Of a stretch of DNA of 64,000 bases, positions 47,582 through 59,488 are shown piece after piece. Location: contig NZ_VFOV01000001.1 of assembly GCF_006716315.1 (NCBI RefSeq), positions 2,682,501-2,746,500 of the forward strand, written 5' to 3'. How positions within the stretch are numbered: the stretch's first letter is position 1; each line of letters begins with the position of its first letter. Source of the DNA: Nocardioides albertanoniae. Its GTDB lineage: Bacteria; Actinomycetota; Actinomycetes; Propionibacteriales; Nocardioidaceae. The position numbers were made by a program, and so were the translations under genes. Under the pieces are notes generated by a model. It was given only the letters and a program-made list of their open reading frames with translations, was not told the origin of the DNA and searched no databases.

Positions 47582-49348
47582 TCAGGGTTTGGCGGAGCGG
47601 GCGACGTCGAGGAGCTCTCGGGCGTGGGCGATGGCGGTGTCGGAGGCGGTGAGGCCGGCGAGCATCCGGGAGAGCTCACGTTCGCGGGAGTCGTCGTCGA
47701 GGACGCTCAGGCCGGAGCTGGTGACCACCCCGTCGCTGGTCTTCTCGACCGCGACGTGATGGTCGGCGAAGGCGGCGACCTGGGGCAGGTGGGTGACGAC
47801 GAGCACCTGGGCGGTGCGGGCCAGCTGAGCGAGGCGGCGGCCGATCTCGACCGCGGCGGTGCCGCCGACGCCGGCGTCGACCTCGTCGAAGACGAAGGTC
47901 GGGACCGGGCTGGTGGCGGCGAGCACCACCTCGATGGCCAGCATCACCCGGGAGAGCTCACCGCCGGAGGCGCCCTTGTGGAGCGGGCGCGGTTCCGAGC
48001 CGGTGTTGGCGGCCAGCAGCAGCTCGACCTCGTCGAGACCGTTGGACCCGTAGCGCAGCCAGCGCTTGCTCTTCCCCGATCCGACCAGCAGCGGAGCGTG
48101 CGGCTCGTCCTCCGAGCCGGGGGCGTCGGTCTCCTTCTGGCGTACGTCGACCACGAGTCGGGCGTGGGGCATCGCCAGCCCGGTCAGCTCGTCGCTGACA
48201 GCCTCGGCCAGCGCGCCCGCGGCGTCGGTGCGCGCGGTCGAGAGCGCCACGCCGGCGTCGGCGAGCTCGGCTCGAAGGCGCGTACGTTCTGCCTTGAGCT
48301 CTTCGATCCGGGAGTCGTCGGAGTCGAGCTCGAGGAGGCGCTTGGCGCTGGTCTCGGACCAGGCGAGCACCTCGTCGATGGTCTCGCCGTACTTCCGGGT
48401 CAGCGCGGTCAGGGCCGCGCGGCGCTCGGAGACGACGGCCAGCCGGGCGGGATCGGTCTCGACCGCGGCCGCGTAGGAGGCGACGTCGGTGGCTGCGTCG
48501 GAGAGCAGGTAGTTGACCTCGGCGAGACGCTCGGCGAGCGCGGCGGCGTCGGGATCGTGGTCGCGCACGCTGTCGAGCGCACGGCGCGCGGCCGAGACCG
48601 CACCGAGGGCGTCAGGAGCGTCGGGGTCTTCGGTGGAGAGCGCCTCGCGGGCCTGCTCCGCGGCGGTGCGCAGCGTGTCGGCGTAGCCGAGCCTGCCCTC
48701 CTCCTGAGCAAGCGTCGCGTCTTCACCGGGCTCCGGGGAGACCGCCTCGATCTCGCCGAGCCCGAAGCGCAGCAGGTCAGCCTCCTGCGCCCGTTCGCGG
48801 GCGTGGGTGGTGACGTCGTCGAGCTCGCGCTCGACCTTGCCGAGCTCGGCGTGGAGGTCGGTGTACGCAGCGAGCAGCTTCGCGACCGCGTCGCCTCCGA
48901 AACGGTCGAGCGAGTCGCGCTGCGCGCGCGGCTGCAGCAGGCGGTGCTGGTCGGACTGGCCGTGGACGGCCACCAGAGGTGAGGTCACCGATCCGAGGGT
49001 GGCCACCGGCACCGTCGCCCCGCCGACGTAGGCCCGAGCACGGCCCTCGGCGGCGACGGTGCGGGCCACCAGGACGCGGCCCTCCTCGACCTCGCCACCA
49101 GCCTCCTCGGTCGCATCGACGACGCCGGGCAGCGTACGAGCGTCGATGACGCCCTCGACCCGGGCCGACTTCTTGCCTGTGCGGACCGATCCGGCGTCGC
49201 CGCGGCCGCCCAGAAGCAGCCCGAGCGCGGTCACGATCATCGTCTTTCCGGCACCGGTCTCACCGGTCACCACGGTCAGTCCTGGGCCGAGCTCCAAGGT
49301 CGAGGACTCGATGATCCCGAGCCCGGAGATCCTGATCTCCTCAAGCAT
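47582..49348 (-). CDS. recN: DNA repair ATPase RecN
   Basis: A 588-residue SMC-like protein. Walker A is TGETGAGKT (about 28-36), the middle is coiled coil with many charged repeats (for example around 170-370), the ABC signature is GASGGELSRVMLAIEVVL and Walker B is FVFDEVDAGVGG, followed by VLVVTHLPQVAAFADHHV. It acts early in recombinational repair of double-strand breaks. Its start lies 8 bp inside the nadK 3' end, so nadK-recN are coupled, as in Rv1695-Rv1696. Confidence 0.95.
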   Translation of the reverse strand: MLEEIRISGLGIIESSTLELGPGLTVVTGETGAGKTMIVTALGLLLGGRGDAGSVRTGKKSARVEGVIDARTLPGVVDATEEAGGEVEEGRVLVARTVAAEGRARAYVGGATVPVATLGSVTSPLVAVHGQSDQHRLLQPRAQRDSLDRFGGDAVAKLLAAYTDLHAELGKVERELDDVTTHARERAQEADLLRFGLGEIEAVSPEPGEDATLAQEEGRLGYADTLRTAAEQAREALSTEDPDAPDALGAVSAARRALDSVRDHDPDAAALAERLAEVNYLLSDAATDVASYAAAVETDPARLAVVSERRAALTALTRKYGETIDEVLAWSETSAKRLLELDSDDSRIEELKAERTRLRAELADAGVALSTARTDAAGALAEAVSDELTGLAMPHARLVVDVRQKETDAPGSEDEPHAPLLVGSGKSKRWLRYGSNGLDEVELLLAANTGSEPRPLHKGASGGELSRVMLAIEVVLAATSPVPTFVFDEVDAGVGGTAAVEIGRRLAQLARTAQVLVVTHLPQVAAFADHHVAVEKTSDGVVTSSGLSVLDDDSRERELSRMLAGLTASDTAIAHARELLDVARSAKP

Positions 49349-50318
49349 TCTCGCCTCCGTTCATCCTGAACGGACGCCGTTCCGCGGCGCCTCGCCATCC
49401 CTCCACCGACAGTCCGAACTTCCGCACCAGACGATCCGTGAAGGGTGCCTGGTGCAGGCGGACGAGTCTGACTGGCTCCACCCCCCTGGTGACCTCGATC
49501 CGGGCGCCCGGGCCGAGCTCGTGGGAGCGGCGGCCGTCACACCAGAGCACGCCGACACCGTCGGCCCTGGAGATGACCTCGACGGCGAGCACCGAGGTCG
49601 GCGCGACCACCATCGGCCGCGCGAACAGGGCGTGGGCGCTGATCGGGGTCAGCAGCAGGGCCTCGACGCCGGGCCACACGACCGGGCCACCGGCGGAGAA
49701 GTTGTAGGCGGTCGAGCCGGTCGGCGTCGCGCAGACAACACCGTCGCAGCCCCATCGCGACAGCGGACGGCCATCGATCTCGACGACCACCTCGAGCATC
49801 CGCTCGCGCGCTGCCTTCTCGACGCTGGCCTCGTTGACCGCGAAGGTGCGGAAGACCTTCTTTCCGTCCTCGAAGACGCTGACCTCGAGCGCCAGCCTGT
49901 CCTCGGAGGTGTAGCGGCGGTGCACGATCGCCTCGATCGTCGACTCGACGTCGTCGTGCTCTGCCTCCGCGAGAAAGCCGACATGTCCGAGGTTGACCCC
50001 GAGCACCGGAGTGCGATCGGGCTGGACGATCTCGGCGGCACGCAGGATGGTGCCGTCACCGCCGATGACCAGCGCCAGCTCGCAGTCGTGGCTGGCGCCG
50101 TCCTCGTCGGCCACGAGCTCGATCGCCGGCTGGTACGCACCCGGGTCGATGCCCAGATCCTCGGCCTCGGGAGCCAGCATCCTGACCACGATGCCGTGGA
50201 CCGCGAGCGACTTCGCGCACGCGAACGCCACCTCACGGGCCTCTTCGCGACCCGTGTGGATGAGCATGAGGACACGCCGAACCTCGGCCGGGTCCACGGG
50301 GGCGTCGGCTTCGCTCAC
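49341..50318 (-). CDS. nadK: NAD kinase
   Basis: A 325-residue NAD kinase starting at the GTG at 50318, which has GGAGG 7 nt upstream supplied by a dispersed repeat (50326-50400). Catalytic motif LVIGGDGTILRAAEIV, then LGVNLGHVGFLAEAEHDD and GDGVVCATPTGSTAYNFSAG, all typical of the family (NAD binding and the conserved Asp/Gly-Gly-Asp). It phosphorylates NAD to NADP with ATP or polyphosphate. It is followed by recN with an 8-bp overlap. Confidence 0.95.
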   Translation of the reverse strand: MSEADAPVDPAEVRRVLMLIHTGREEAREVAFACAKSLAVHGIVVRMLAPEAEDLGIDPGAYQPAIELVADEDGASHDCELALVIGGDGTILRAAEIVQPDRTPVLGVNLGHVGFLAEAEHDDVESTIEAIVHRRYTSEDRLALEVSVFEDGKKVFRTFAVNEASVEKAARERMLEVVVEIDGRPLSRWGCDGVVCATPTGSTAYNFSAGGPVVWPGVEALLLTPISAHALFARPMVVAPTSVLAVEVISRADGVGVLWCDGRRSHELGPGARIEVTRGVEPVRLVRLHQAPFTDRLVRKFGLSVEGWRGAAERRPFRMNGGENA

Positions 50319-50325
50319 GCGAGCA

Positions 50326-50400
50326 CCTCCGTAGCGCAAGCGCCGGAGTACGAAGGCGCTCGCGTGTTGTTCAGACGGTTCACTCGCTGACGGTCGATCA
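50326..50400 (-). repeat. dispersed ~75-bp SD-bearing repeat, copy 1 (tlyA-nadK)
   Basis: On the reverse strand it begins at the tlyA stop (TGATCGACCGTCAGCGAGTG) and ends with GGCGCTTGCGCTACGGAGG, whose GGAGG is the Shine-Dalgarno of nadK. The ends match copies at 58496-58567 and 61611-61686; the middle is variable. Confidence 0.8.
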
Positions 50401-51261
50401 CGGATCAACCTTCCCAGACGCCACCGACACTTCATCGGTGGCGGGGTTCTCCAGGCCACGCTGCTCACGCACGGCCTGCTCGATCTCGGCGTCGTCGATC
50501 GTGGCCTCGCCGCGGCGCAGCCACAGGAAGAACTCGACGTTGCCCGACGGCCCCGGAAGCGGGCTCGTGGTCACGGCACGTGCACCCCACCCGCGCCTGG
50601 CAGCGGCCTCGGCGACGGCATTGACCGCCTCGGCGCGCAGCGCATGGTCGCGTACGACGCCGCCCTTGCCGACGCGGTCCTTGCCGACCTCGAACTGCGG
50701 CTTGACCATCAGCGCGAGGTCGCCGTCGGGCCTGGTGACCGAGATCAGCGCGTCGAGGACGAGCTCGAGGGAGATGAAGGAGAGGTCGCCGACCACGACC
50801 TCGACCGGCTCGCCGACCAGGTCGAGGGACAGGTCGCGGATGTTGGTGCGGTCGTGGACGGTGACGCGTTCGTGCTGCTGCAGGCGCCAGGCGAGCTGGC
50901 CGTAGCCGACGTCGACGGCGACCACCTGGTCGGCGCCGTTGCGCAGAAGCACGTCGGTGAACCCGCCCGTGGACGCGCCCGCGTCGAGGCAGCGGCGGCC
51001 GTCGACGGAAAGGCCCAGCGGCGCGAAGGCCGCCAGAGCCCCGGCGAGCTTGTGGCCTCCGCGGGAGACGAAGTCGGGTCGGTCGGGATCGTCGGTCACG
51101 ACGATGGCTACGTCGGTGGTGACCCCGGTGGCCGGTTTGGTCGCGCGGTTGCCCGAGACCGTGACCCGCCCGGCGGCGATCAGCTCGCTGGCGTGCTCAC
51201 GGGATCGGGCCAGCTTGCGTCGGACCAGCTCGGCGTCGAGTCGCAGGCGGCGAGGAGGCAT
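50398..51261 (-). CDS. tlyA: TlyA-family rRNA 2'-O-methyltransferase
   Basis: A 287-residue protein. The N-terminal S4 domain is RLDAELVRRKLARSREHASE (about 6-25) with GRVTVSGNRATKPATGV, and the FtsJ-like methyltransferase has the SAM motif CLDAGASTGGFTDVLLRNGA (about 90-109). VVGDLSFISLELVLDALI and LMVKPQFEVGKDRVGKGGVV complete the family pattern. TlyA 2'-O-methylates 16S and 23S rRNA cytidines in mycobacteria, which affects capreomycin sensitivity; the activity here is inferred from the family. Confidence 0.93.
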   Translation of the reverse strand: MPPRRLRLDAELVRRKLARSREHASELIAAGRVTVSGNRATKPATGVTTDVAIVVTDDPDRPDFVSRGGHKLAGALAAFAPLGLSVDGRRCLDAGASTGGFTDVLLRNGADQVVAVDVGYGQLAWRLQQHERVTVHDRTNIRDLSLDLVGEPVEVVVGDLSFISLELVLDALISVTRPDGDLALMVKPQFEVGKDRVGKGGVVRDHALRAEAVNAVAEAAARRGWGARAVTTSPLPGPSGNVEFFLWLRRGEATIDDAEIEQAVREQRGLENPATDEVSVASGKVDP

Positions 51262-51272
51262 CTGCTCGTCTC

Positions 51273-51563
51273 TCAGGACTGGTCGGTGGGCTGGGACTGC
51301 GCCTGCTGGGGCTGCGCGTGCTGGGACGGTGCCTGCTGGGACGCCGCACCGGCGACCCGAGCCATCGCATCGTGGGCCTGGGTCTCGGGGTCGAGGGCCC
51401 GGCGGAGCTCGGTGTGGGCCGTCTCGAAGACGCCGACGTGCTCCTCCAGCGGCAGCTCGTCGAGGCGGTCGAGCGTCTCCAGGACCGCATCCACGCGGGC
51501 GACGCCGGTGTGCGACGAGGTTGCGGCCGGTGCCGGGACCTCGTCGAAGTGCTGCTCGCTCAT
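51273..51563 (-). CDS. small conserved protein between HAD phosphatase and tlyA
   Basis: A 96-residue protein beginning MSEQHFDEVPAPAATSSHTG. A helical core, RVDAVLETLDRLDELPLEEH then VGVFETAHTELRRALDPE, is followed by a Gln/Ala/Pro-rich tail (QAPSQHAQPQQAQSQPTDQS). Its start overlaps the HAD stop by 4 bp (ATGA), and tlyA follows after 11 bp. The position equals that of the small hypothetical Rv1693, whose role is unknown. Confidence 0.8.
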   Translation of the reverse strand: MSEQHFDEVPAPAATSSHTGVARVDAVLETLDRLDELPLEEHVGVFETAHTELRRALDPETQAHDAMARVAGAASQQAPSQHAQPQQAQSQPTDQS

Positions 51564-52609
51564 GTGGGCGAGACTACCGCCCCGGAGTCCTCATCCGGTC
51601 GAGGTGGCACGGCCTGTGCTCCGACAGCGGCTGCTGTGTCCGTGGCGTCCAGGTGGGACCACGCGCTGGTCGCGGCAACCCGCCACCAGTCGTCCGCGCT
51701 TCCTTCGCCCTCGACGCTGAGCTCGCCGTCGCGCACCTGTGCCGTCCATCCCTCCAGCCGAGCGGTGGTTCCGTCGACGTCGGGCACGGGATGAGGCTCG
51801 AGCAACCCACGCAGGTCGGTGGAGATGTAGGTCGGACGCAGCTGTGGCTCGGCCGCGACCAGCTCCGCGAGGCCGGTCACGCCGGTGAGCACCAAGAGCG
51901 TGTCGATGCCGACGTTGTGGCCGCCCTCGATGTCGGTGTCGAGCCGGTCGCCGACCATCAACGGGGTCGACGCCCCGGTGCGGCGGATCGTCTCCTCGAG
52001 CAGCGGTCGCGACGGCTTGCCCGCCACGACCGGCTCGACCTCGGCGAAGCGGCGCAGCGTGTCGACCAGCACGCCATGGCCGGGGGCCAGGCCGTAGGCC
52101 GCGGGGAAGGTCATGTCGGTGTTGCTGGCGACCCAGAGGAGGCCTTCCTTGATGCGTACGGCGGCACGCAGGATGTCCTTCCACAGCAGATCGGGGTTGT
52201 AGCCGGTGACGATCGCGTCGGCGTCCTCGGCGACGTCGACCGGAACGAGGCCTGCCGCCTCGAGCGGCTCGCTCAGCCCGCCGGCGCCGAGGTTGACCAC
52301 CTTCGCACCCGGATCGAGACGCTCGGCGAGGACGCGCGCCGCGGCCTGAGCGGAGGTGACGACGTCGTCGGCCTCCGCCTCGATCCCCAGCTTGCGAATG
52401 TTGGCGGCGACCTTCGTCGCCGTACGCGATGCGTTGTTGGTGATGAACGCCAACCGCATGCCCTTCTCCCGGGCCGCGGCGAGCGACTCGGGGGCGCGCG
52501 GCACCGCCTCTCCCCCGACGTAGACCACGCCGTCGAGGTCGAGCATCGCCACGTCGTAGCCGTCGGTGAGCTCCTGAGGTGAACCCTTCAACAAGCGGCC
52601 GGTCATCAC
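51560..52609 (-). CDS. HAD-IIA hydrolase (sugar/glycerol-phosphate phosphatase type)
   Basis: A 349-residue HAD phosphatase of the NagD/PGP branch. Motif I is MLDLDGVVYVGGEAVP (about 22-37, first Asp nucleophile), motif II is FITNNASRTATKVA, motif III Lys is in VVAGKPSRPLLEE and motif IV is MVGDRLDTDIEGGHNVGIDT. The last ~80 residues are an extra domain with DGWTAQV-like strands. The orthologous position in M. tuberculosis (Rv1692) is a D,L-glycerol-3-phosphate phosphatase. It is divergent from the DUF1015 gene. Confidence 0.9.
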   Translation of the reverse strand: MMTGRLLKGSPQELTDGYDVAMLDLDGVVYVGGEAVPRAPESLAAAREKGMRLAFITNNASRTATKVAANIRKLGIEAEADDVVTSAQAAARVLAERLDPGAKVVNLGAGGLSEPLEAAGLVPVDVAEDADAIVTGYNPDLLWKDILRAAVRIKEGLLWVASNTDMTFPAAYGLAPGHGVLVDTLRRFAEVEPVVAGKPSRPLLEETIRRTGASTPLMVGDRLDTDIEGGHNVGIDTLLVLTGVTGLAELVAAEPQLRPTYISTDLRGLLEPHPVPDVDGTTARLEGWTAQVRDGELSVEGEGSADDWWRVAATSAWSHLDATDTAAAVGAQAVPPRPDEDSGAVVSPT

Positions 52610-52673
52610 ATCGAGTTCCTCGTCTGGCTCGGGGGTTCGGCGAATAGCACCAGTGTGACCCTACGATGTGCGG

Positions 52674-53840
52674 ATGGACGATACGGGTGTGGTCAGGGCG
52701 CCTTATCTGGGGCGTCCGCTTCGGCTGGAGCCATTTCGGGCGCTCTCGCTGACCCCTTCACGGATCGGGGACCCCACTTCCGCGCGTCTCTACTCACGGC
52801 CCTACCGCGGCGTCGCCTCTCGGATCAGCTCGTGGCTGGCGCGCGGAGACCTCCGCGAGCACCGTGAGCTCGCGCTGTATCTGCACGAGTACACCGCCGC
52901 CGGGATCACCGTGCGCGGCGTCGTCGGGATCCTCGATGTCTCACATCGCACCGACGACCCCGGCGAGTCGGCCGTGCTTCCTCATGAGGGCGTACGCACC
53001 GCGCAGGCCGAGCAGCTCGCTTCTCGGATGCGGCAGATGCGGGTGCACCCGGCTCCGATCCTGCTCACCTACCGCGCCCCTGAGGGCGTCTCCGCGCTGC
53101 TCGATCGTGTGCAGTCCGGCAGGCCGGAGGAGCAGTACGACGATCACGGCGGCCAGCACCACCGTGTCTGGACGATCACCGAGGAGTCGATGATCGAGCA
53201 GCTCCGAGAGGCATGGGCGGACCAGCAGGCACTGATCGCCGACGGCCACCATCGCTACGCGGCCTATGCGCAGATCCAAGGCCTGAGCGACCCCGGAGCC
53301 GGCGGCGCGCCCGCGACGGACTTCGGTCTGGCGATGCTCATCGACCAGGACGACACGCCCCTGCAGCTCGGCGCGATCCACCGGGTGCTGGCCGGGGTGA
53401 GCCTGCGCGACCTGCGGGCGGCCGCGGAGTCGGTGGGCGCAACATGGTCCCCGAGCAGTCGCGACGCTGCCCTGGGGCAGCTCGGTCCGGGCGCGATGGC
53501 GGTCAGCGACGGGCGCGGCTGGGCCACGCTCGGCGTCGACACCTCGGCCGACACCGTCACCGGCGACGTCGGCTATCTCCACGACCGGGTGCTTCCGGCG
53601 CTGCGTCGAGAGCCGTCGAGGGTCCTGCACGCGCACCAGGTCGATGCCGCGCTCAAGCGCGCCCGCCCGGGCCGCGACGTCGCCGTGCTGCTCGCCGCAC
53701 CGGCCTTCGACTCGATCCTCTCCTCAGCCTCGGTCGGCCGGCTGCTCCCGGAGAAGGCGACCTCCTTCCAGCCGAAGCCTCATCCCGGCGTGCTCATCCG
53801 GCTTCTCGATGCCGCGCAGCTGGAGAAGTCGCGCCACTAG
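52674..53840 (+). CDS. DUF1015 family protein
   Basis: A 388-residue protein, starting at the ATG at 52674 (a GTG 6 nt upstream is possible). DUF1015 hallmarks: the opening APYLGRPLRLEPFRALSLTP, a central RPEEQYDDHGGQHHRVWTIT, and IADGHHRYAAYAQIQG (about 188-203), which contains the family's DGHHR signature. These proteins are conserved but of unknown function. Its 3' end overlaps that of the convergent SSB-like gene by 4 bp. Confidence 0.87.
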   Translation: MDDTGVVRAPYLGRPLRLEPFRALSLTPSRIGDPTSARLYSRPYRGVASRISSWLARGDLREHRELALYLHEYTAAGITVRGVVGILDVSHRTDDPGESAVLPHEGVRTAQAEQLASRMRQMRVHPAPILLTYRAPEGVSALLDRVQSGRPEEQYDDHGGQHHRVWTITEESMIEQLREAWADQQALIADGHHRYAAYAQIQGLSDPGAGGAPATDFGLAMLIDQDDTPLQLGAIHRVLAGVSLRDLRAAAESVGATWSPSSRDAALGQLGPGAMAVSDGRGWATLGVDTSADTVTGDVGYLHDRVLPALRREPSRVLHAHQVDAALKRARPGRDVAVLLAAPAFDSILSSASVGRLLPEKATSFQPKPHPGVLIRLLDAAQLEKSRH

Positions 53841-54256
53841 CTCGCCTGCCTGGCAGCCGCCGCAGCTCTGCTCACGCGTCTGGCCGAGATCACCTCCACC
53901 TCGGTCATCGACTGCAGCCGCCCGCCCGTCTTGAAGAACCGGCGGCGCAGCGAGCCGTTGACCTCGACCACGTCGCCGACCTGCCAGGTCATCGCCGCGC
54001 GCCGGACCCGGGCGACCCAGGTGTGGCACTCCAGCGCGTCGATCTGCACCCTGCTCCCCCGGCGCTTGTCGCGCGGACGGTTGACCACGACCCTGAACGC
54101 GGTGAGCTGGTCACCGCTCGGCAGCTCCTTCTCCTCCGCGGCCAACGAGAGCCGCCCGATCAGCCGAACCTCGTTGACCGTGGCAAGCCCTGTCGCCTGC
54201 CCTGCCCGCTCGCCATCGTCTGGTGATGGGTCCTTCTCCACTCTTGCGACCGTCAT
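53837..54256 (-). CDS. single-stranded DNA-binding protein-like (second-type SSB)
   Basis: A 139-residue OB-fold protein starting at ATG 54256 with GGAGG 8 nt upstream. The core is LATVNEVRLIGRLSLAAEEK, LTAFRVVVNRPRDKRRGS, then TWQVGDVVEVNGSLRRRFF and a basic tail (RRVSRAAAAARQAS). A 25-residue charged N-terminal extension precedes the OB fold, and the acidic DDDIPF-type tail by which housekeeping SSB recruits partners is absent. It is probably an accessory SSB, perhaps for competence, repair or plasmid use. It stands alone, not with rpsF/rpsR. Confidence 0.8.
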   Translation of the reverse strand: MTVARVEKDPSPDDGERAGQATGLATVNEVRLIGRLSLAAEEKELPSGDQLTAFRVVVNRPRDKRRGSRVQIDALECHTWVARVRRAAMTWQVGDVVEVNGSLRRRFFKTGGRLQSMTEVEVISARRVSRAAAAARQAS

Positions 54257-54449
54257 CTCGATCACCTCCGCCCAACATCTTGGTCGGGCGCACCGACAGT
54301 TCAGCCCGGCGCAGCAGAGCCTGTGGACAACCCCTGTCCGAACCGGGCCTGTGGAGAGCAGATGGCCCGCTACTCCCGGTGCGGAGCGGATCCCTTTCCT
54401 GTTCGCGCCAGAGACGAAGCCCGCCGCGGAGAAGCGAGACCGAGCCGAT

Positions 54450-55061
54450 TCATGTCGCGGTCCGTACGCGTCGCACGGCCTTGCGATAGGCGGAGACCGA
54501 CGGCTCACCGCCGAGCCACCATCGCCAGGGTCGGTCCGCGGCGCGACTGATGCCCACCCGCGGACCACGCTCGATGCCACCGACAGCGGTCGCCGGCGGC
54601 TCGAGACGTACGGCACCCTGTCCGAGCAGGTCGGCGCCGTCATGATCGGCGTTGATCCCGAGCGCCCGGGCGAGGTTGCCAGGACCACGCGCGAGGTCGC
54701 GAGGCTTCGGCCGCTCCCCTCTCCGCTGCCTGGCGACATCGGAGCCCTCGACCACCTCGCCCGCGCGCAGCAGCACCGCGGAAGCCTCGCCCTCACGCCC
54801 GGTCACGACGTTGGCGCACCAGTGGATGCCGTGCGATCGGTAGACGTAGAGGTGCCCGGCCGGCCCGAACATCACCTGGTTGCGCGGGGTGACTCCCTTG
54901 TAGGCGTGCGAGGCGGGGTCGCCGTCGCCGCCGTAGGCCTCGACCTCGGTGATCCGCAGCACCGCCCAACCGTCCTCCGCCCGCACACCGAGGAGGCATC
55001 CCAACAGGCCAGGAGCCACCTCGGTGACGGGACACGTGAGGTCAGGAAGGCCGAGACTCAT
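54450..55061 (-). CDS. 3-methyladenine DNA glycosylase (MPG/AAG type)
   Basis: A 203-residue protein starting at ATG 55061. Family features: LLGCLLGVRAEDGWAVLRIT, EVEAYGGDGDPASHAYKGVT with the catalytic Glu in ITEVEAY and the typical DPASHA, GPAGHLYVYRSHGIHWCANV, and ARGPGNLARALGI. It excises alkylated purines such as 3-methyladenine. It lies 10 bp downstream of argH and may be co-transcribed with the arginine operon. Confidence 0.92.
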   Translation of the reverse strand: MSLGLPDLTCPVTEVAPGLLGCLLGVRAEDGWAVLRITEVEAYGGDGDPASHAYKGVTPRNQVMFGPAGHLYVYRSHGIHWCANVVTGREGEASAVLLRAGEVVEGSDVARQRRGERPKPRDLARGPGNLARALGINADHDGADLLGQGAVRLEPPATAVGGIERGPRVGISRAADRPWRWWLGGEPSVSAYRKAVRRVRTAT

Positions 55062-55071
55062 GTCGCCCAGA

Positions 55072-58488
<3,417 letters not shown>

Positions 58489-58495
58489 CGCGCCG

Positions 58496-58567
58496 CCTCC
58501 GTAGCGCAAGCGCCAGAATACGGACGCCGCGCGCTGAATCTGATGGTCACTCGCTGACGCTCGCTCA
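58496..58567 (-). repeat. dispersed ~75-bp SD-bearing repeat, copy 2 (argF-argR)
   Basis: On the reverse strand it starts with the argF stop (TGAGCGAGCGTCAGCGAGTG) and ends GGCGCTTGCGCTACGGAGG, with GGAGG acting as the Shine-Dalgarno of argR. The variable middle is about 33 bp. Confidence 0.85.
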
Positions 58568-59488
58568 TCGCCGCTCCCACAAGAACGCCAGGATCGCCTT
58601 CTGGGCGTGACGCCGGTTCTCCGCTTCGTCCCACACCAGGCTCCTGGGTCCGTCGAGCACCTCGGCGGAGATCTCCTTGCCCCGGTAGGCGGGCAGGCAG
58701 TGCAGCACGACGGCGTCGGCGTCGGCGTGACCGAGCAGGTCGGTGGTCAGCGCGTAGGGAGAGAACACCGCGGCGCGCGCCGCCGCCTCGCTCTCCTTGC
58801 CCATCGAGACCCAGGTGTCGGTGATGAGCACGTCGGCCCCGTCGGCCGCCTTGATCGGGTCAGGGGTGACCGAGACCGAGCCGCCGGTGTCTTGAGCGAT
58901 CTCCTTGGCCCGCACCAGCACCTCCGCGTCGGGCGCATAGCCCTCCGGAGCACCGAACCGGACGTGCATCCCGGCAGTGGCGCCGGCAAGGGCCCAGGAG
59001 TTGCCCATGTTGCACGCGGCATCGCCCAGGAAGGTCGCCGTCAGCCCGCCCAGCGATCCCTTGTGCTCACGCAGGGTCTGCAGGTCGGCGAGCAGCTGGC
59101 AGGGGTGGAAGTCGTCGGTGAGCGCGTTGACGACCGGGACCCCGGAGTGGGCGGCCATCTCTTCGATGTCGGCGTGCGCGAACGTACGCCACACGATCTC
59201 GCCCGCCTGGCGACCGAGCACCCGCGCGACATCGGCGACGGACTCGCGCTCGCCGATCCCGGCCAGGCGCCCGTCGACGAGCATCGAGTGCCCGCCGAGC
59301 TCGGCGATGCCGGAGGAGAACGACGACTGCGTGCGCAGCGTCGGCTTGTCGTAGATCGTCGCGACGGTCACCGGGCCGGCCAGCGGCTTGGCTGCGAACG
59401 GGTCCTGCTTCATCGATGCCGCGAGGGCGAGCACCTCGGCCTGCTCGGCCGGGGTGAGGTCGTCGTCGCGGAGGAAGTGCCGGGTCAC
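58565..59488 (-). CDS. argF: ornithine carbamoyltransferase with altered STRTR motif
   Basis: A 307-residue carbamoyltransferase starting at the GTG at 59488, which overlaps the argD stop (GTGA). The ornithine-side motifs HPCQ (128-131), DTWVSMG (224-230) and HCLP (263-266) are intact. The carbamoyl-phosphate motif, normally STRTR, reads TLRTQ (50-54), keeping the first Arg and the Thr but losing Ser and the last Arg. The rest fits the ArgF family, in context of arginine synthesis: ornithine plus carbamoyl phosphate gives citrulline. A substrate shift cannot be excluded. Confidence 0.9.
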   Translation of the reverse strand: MTRHFLRDDDLTPAEQAEVLALAASMKQDPFAAKPLAGPVTVATIYDKPTLRTQSSFSSGIAELGGHSMLVDGRLAGIGERESVADVARVLGRQAGEIVWRTFAHADIEEMAAHSGVPVVNALTDDFHPCQLLADLQTLREHKGSLGGLTATFLGDAACNMGNSWALAGATAGMHVRFGAPEGYAPDAEVLVRAKEIAQDTGGSVSVTPDPIKAADGADVLITDTWVSMGKESEAAARAAVFSPYALTTDLLGHADADAVVLHCLPAYRGKEISAEVLDGPRSLVWDEAENRRHAQKAILAFLWERR

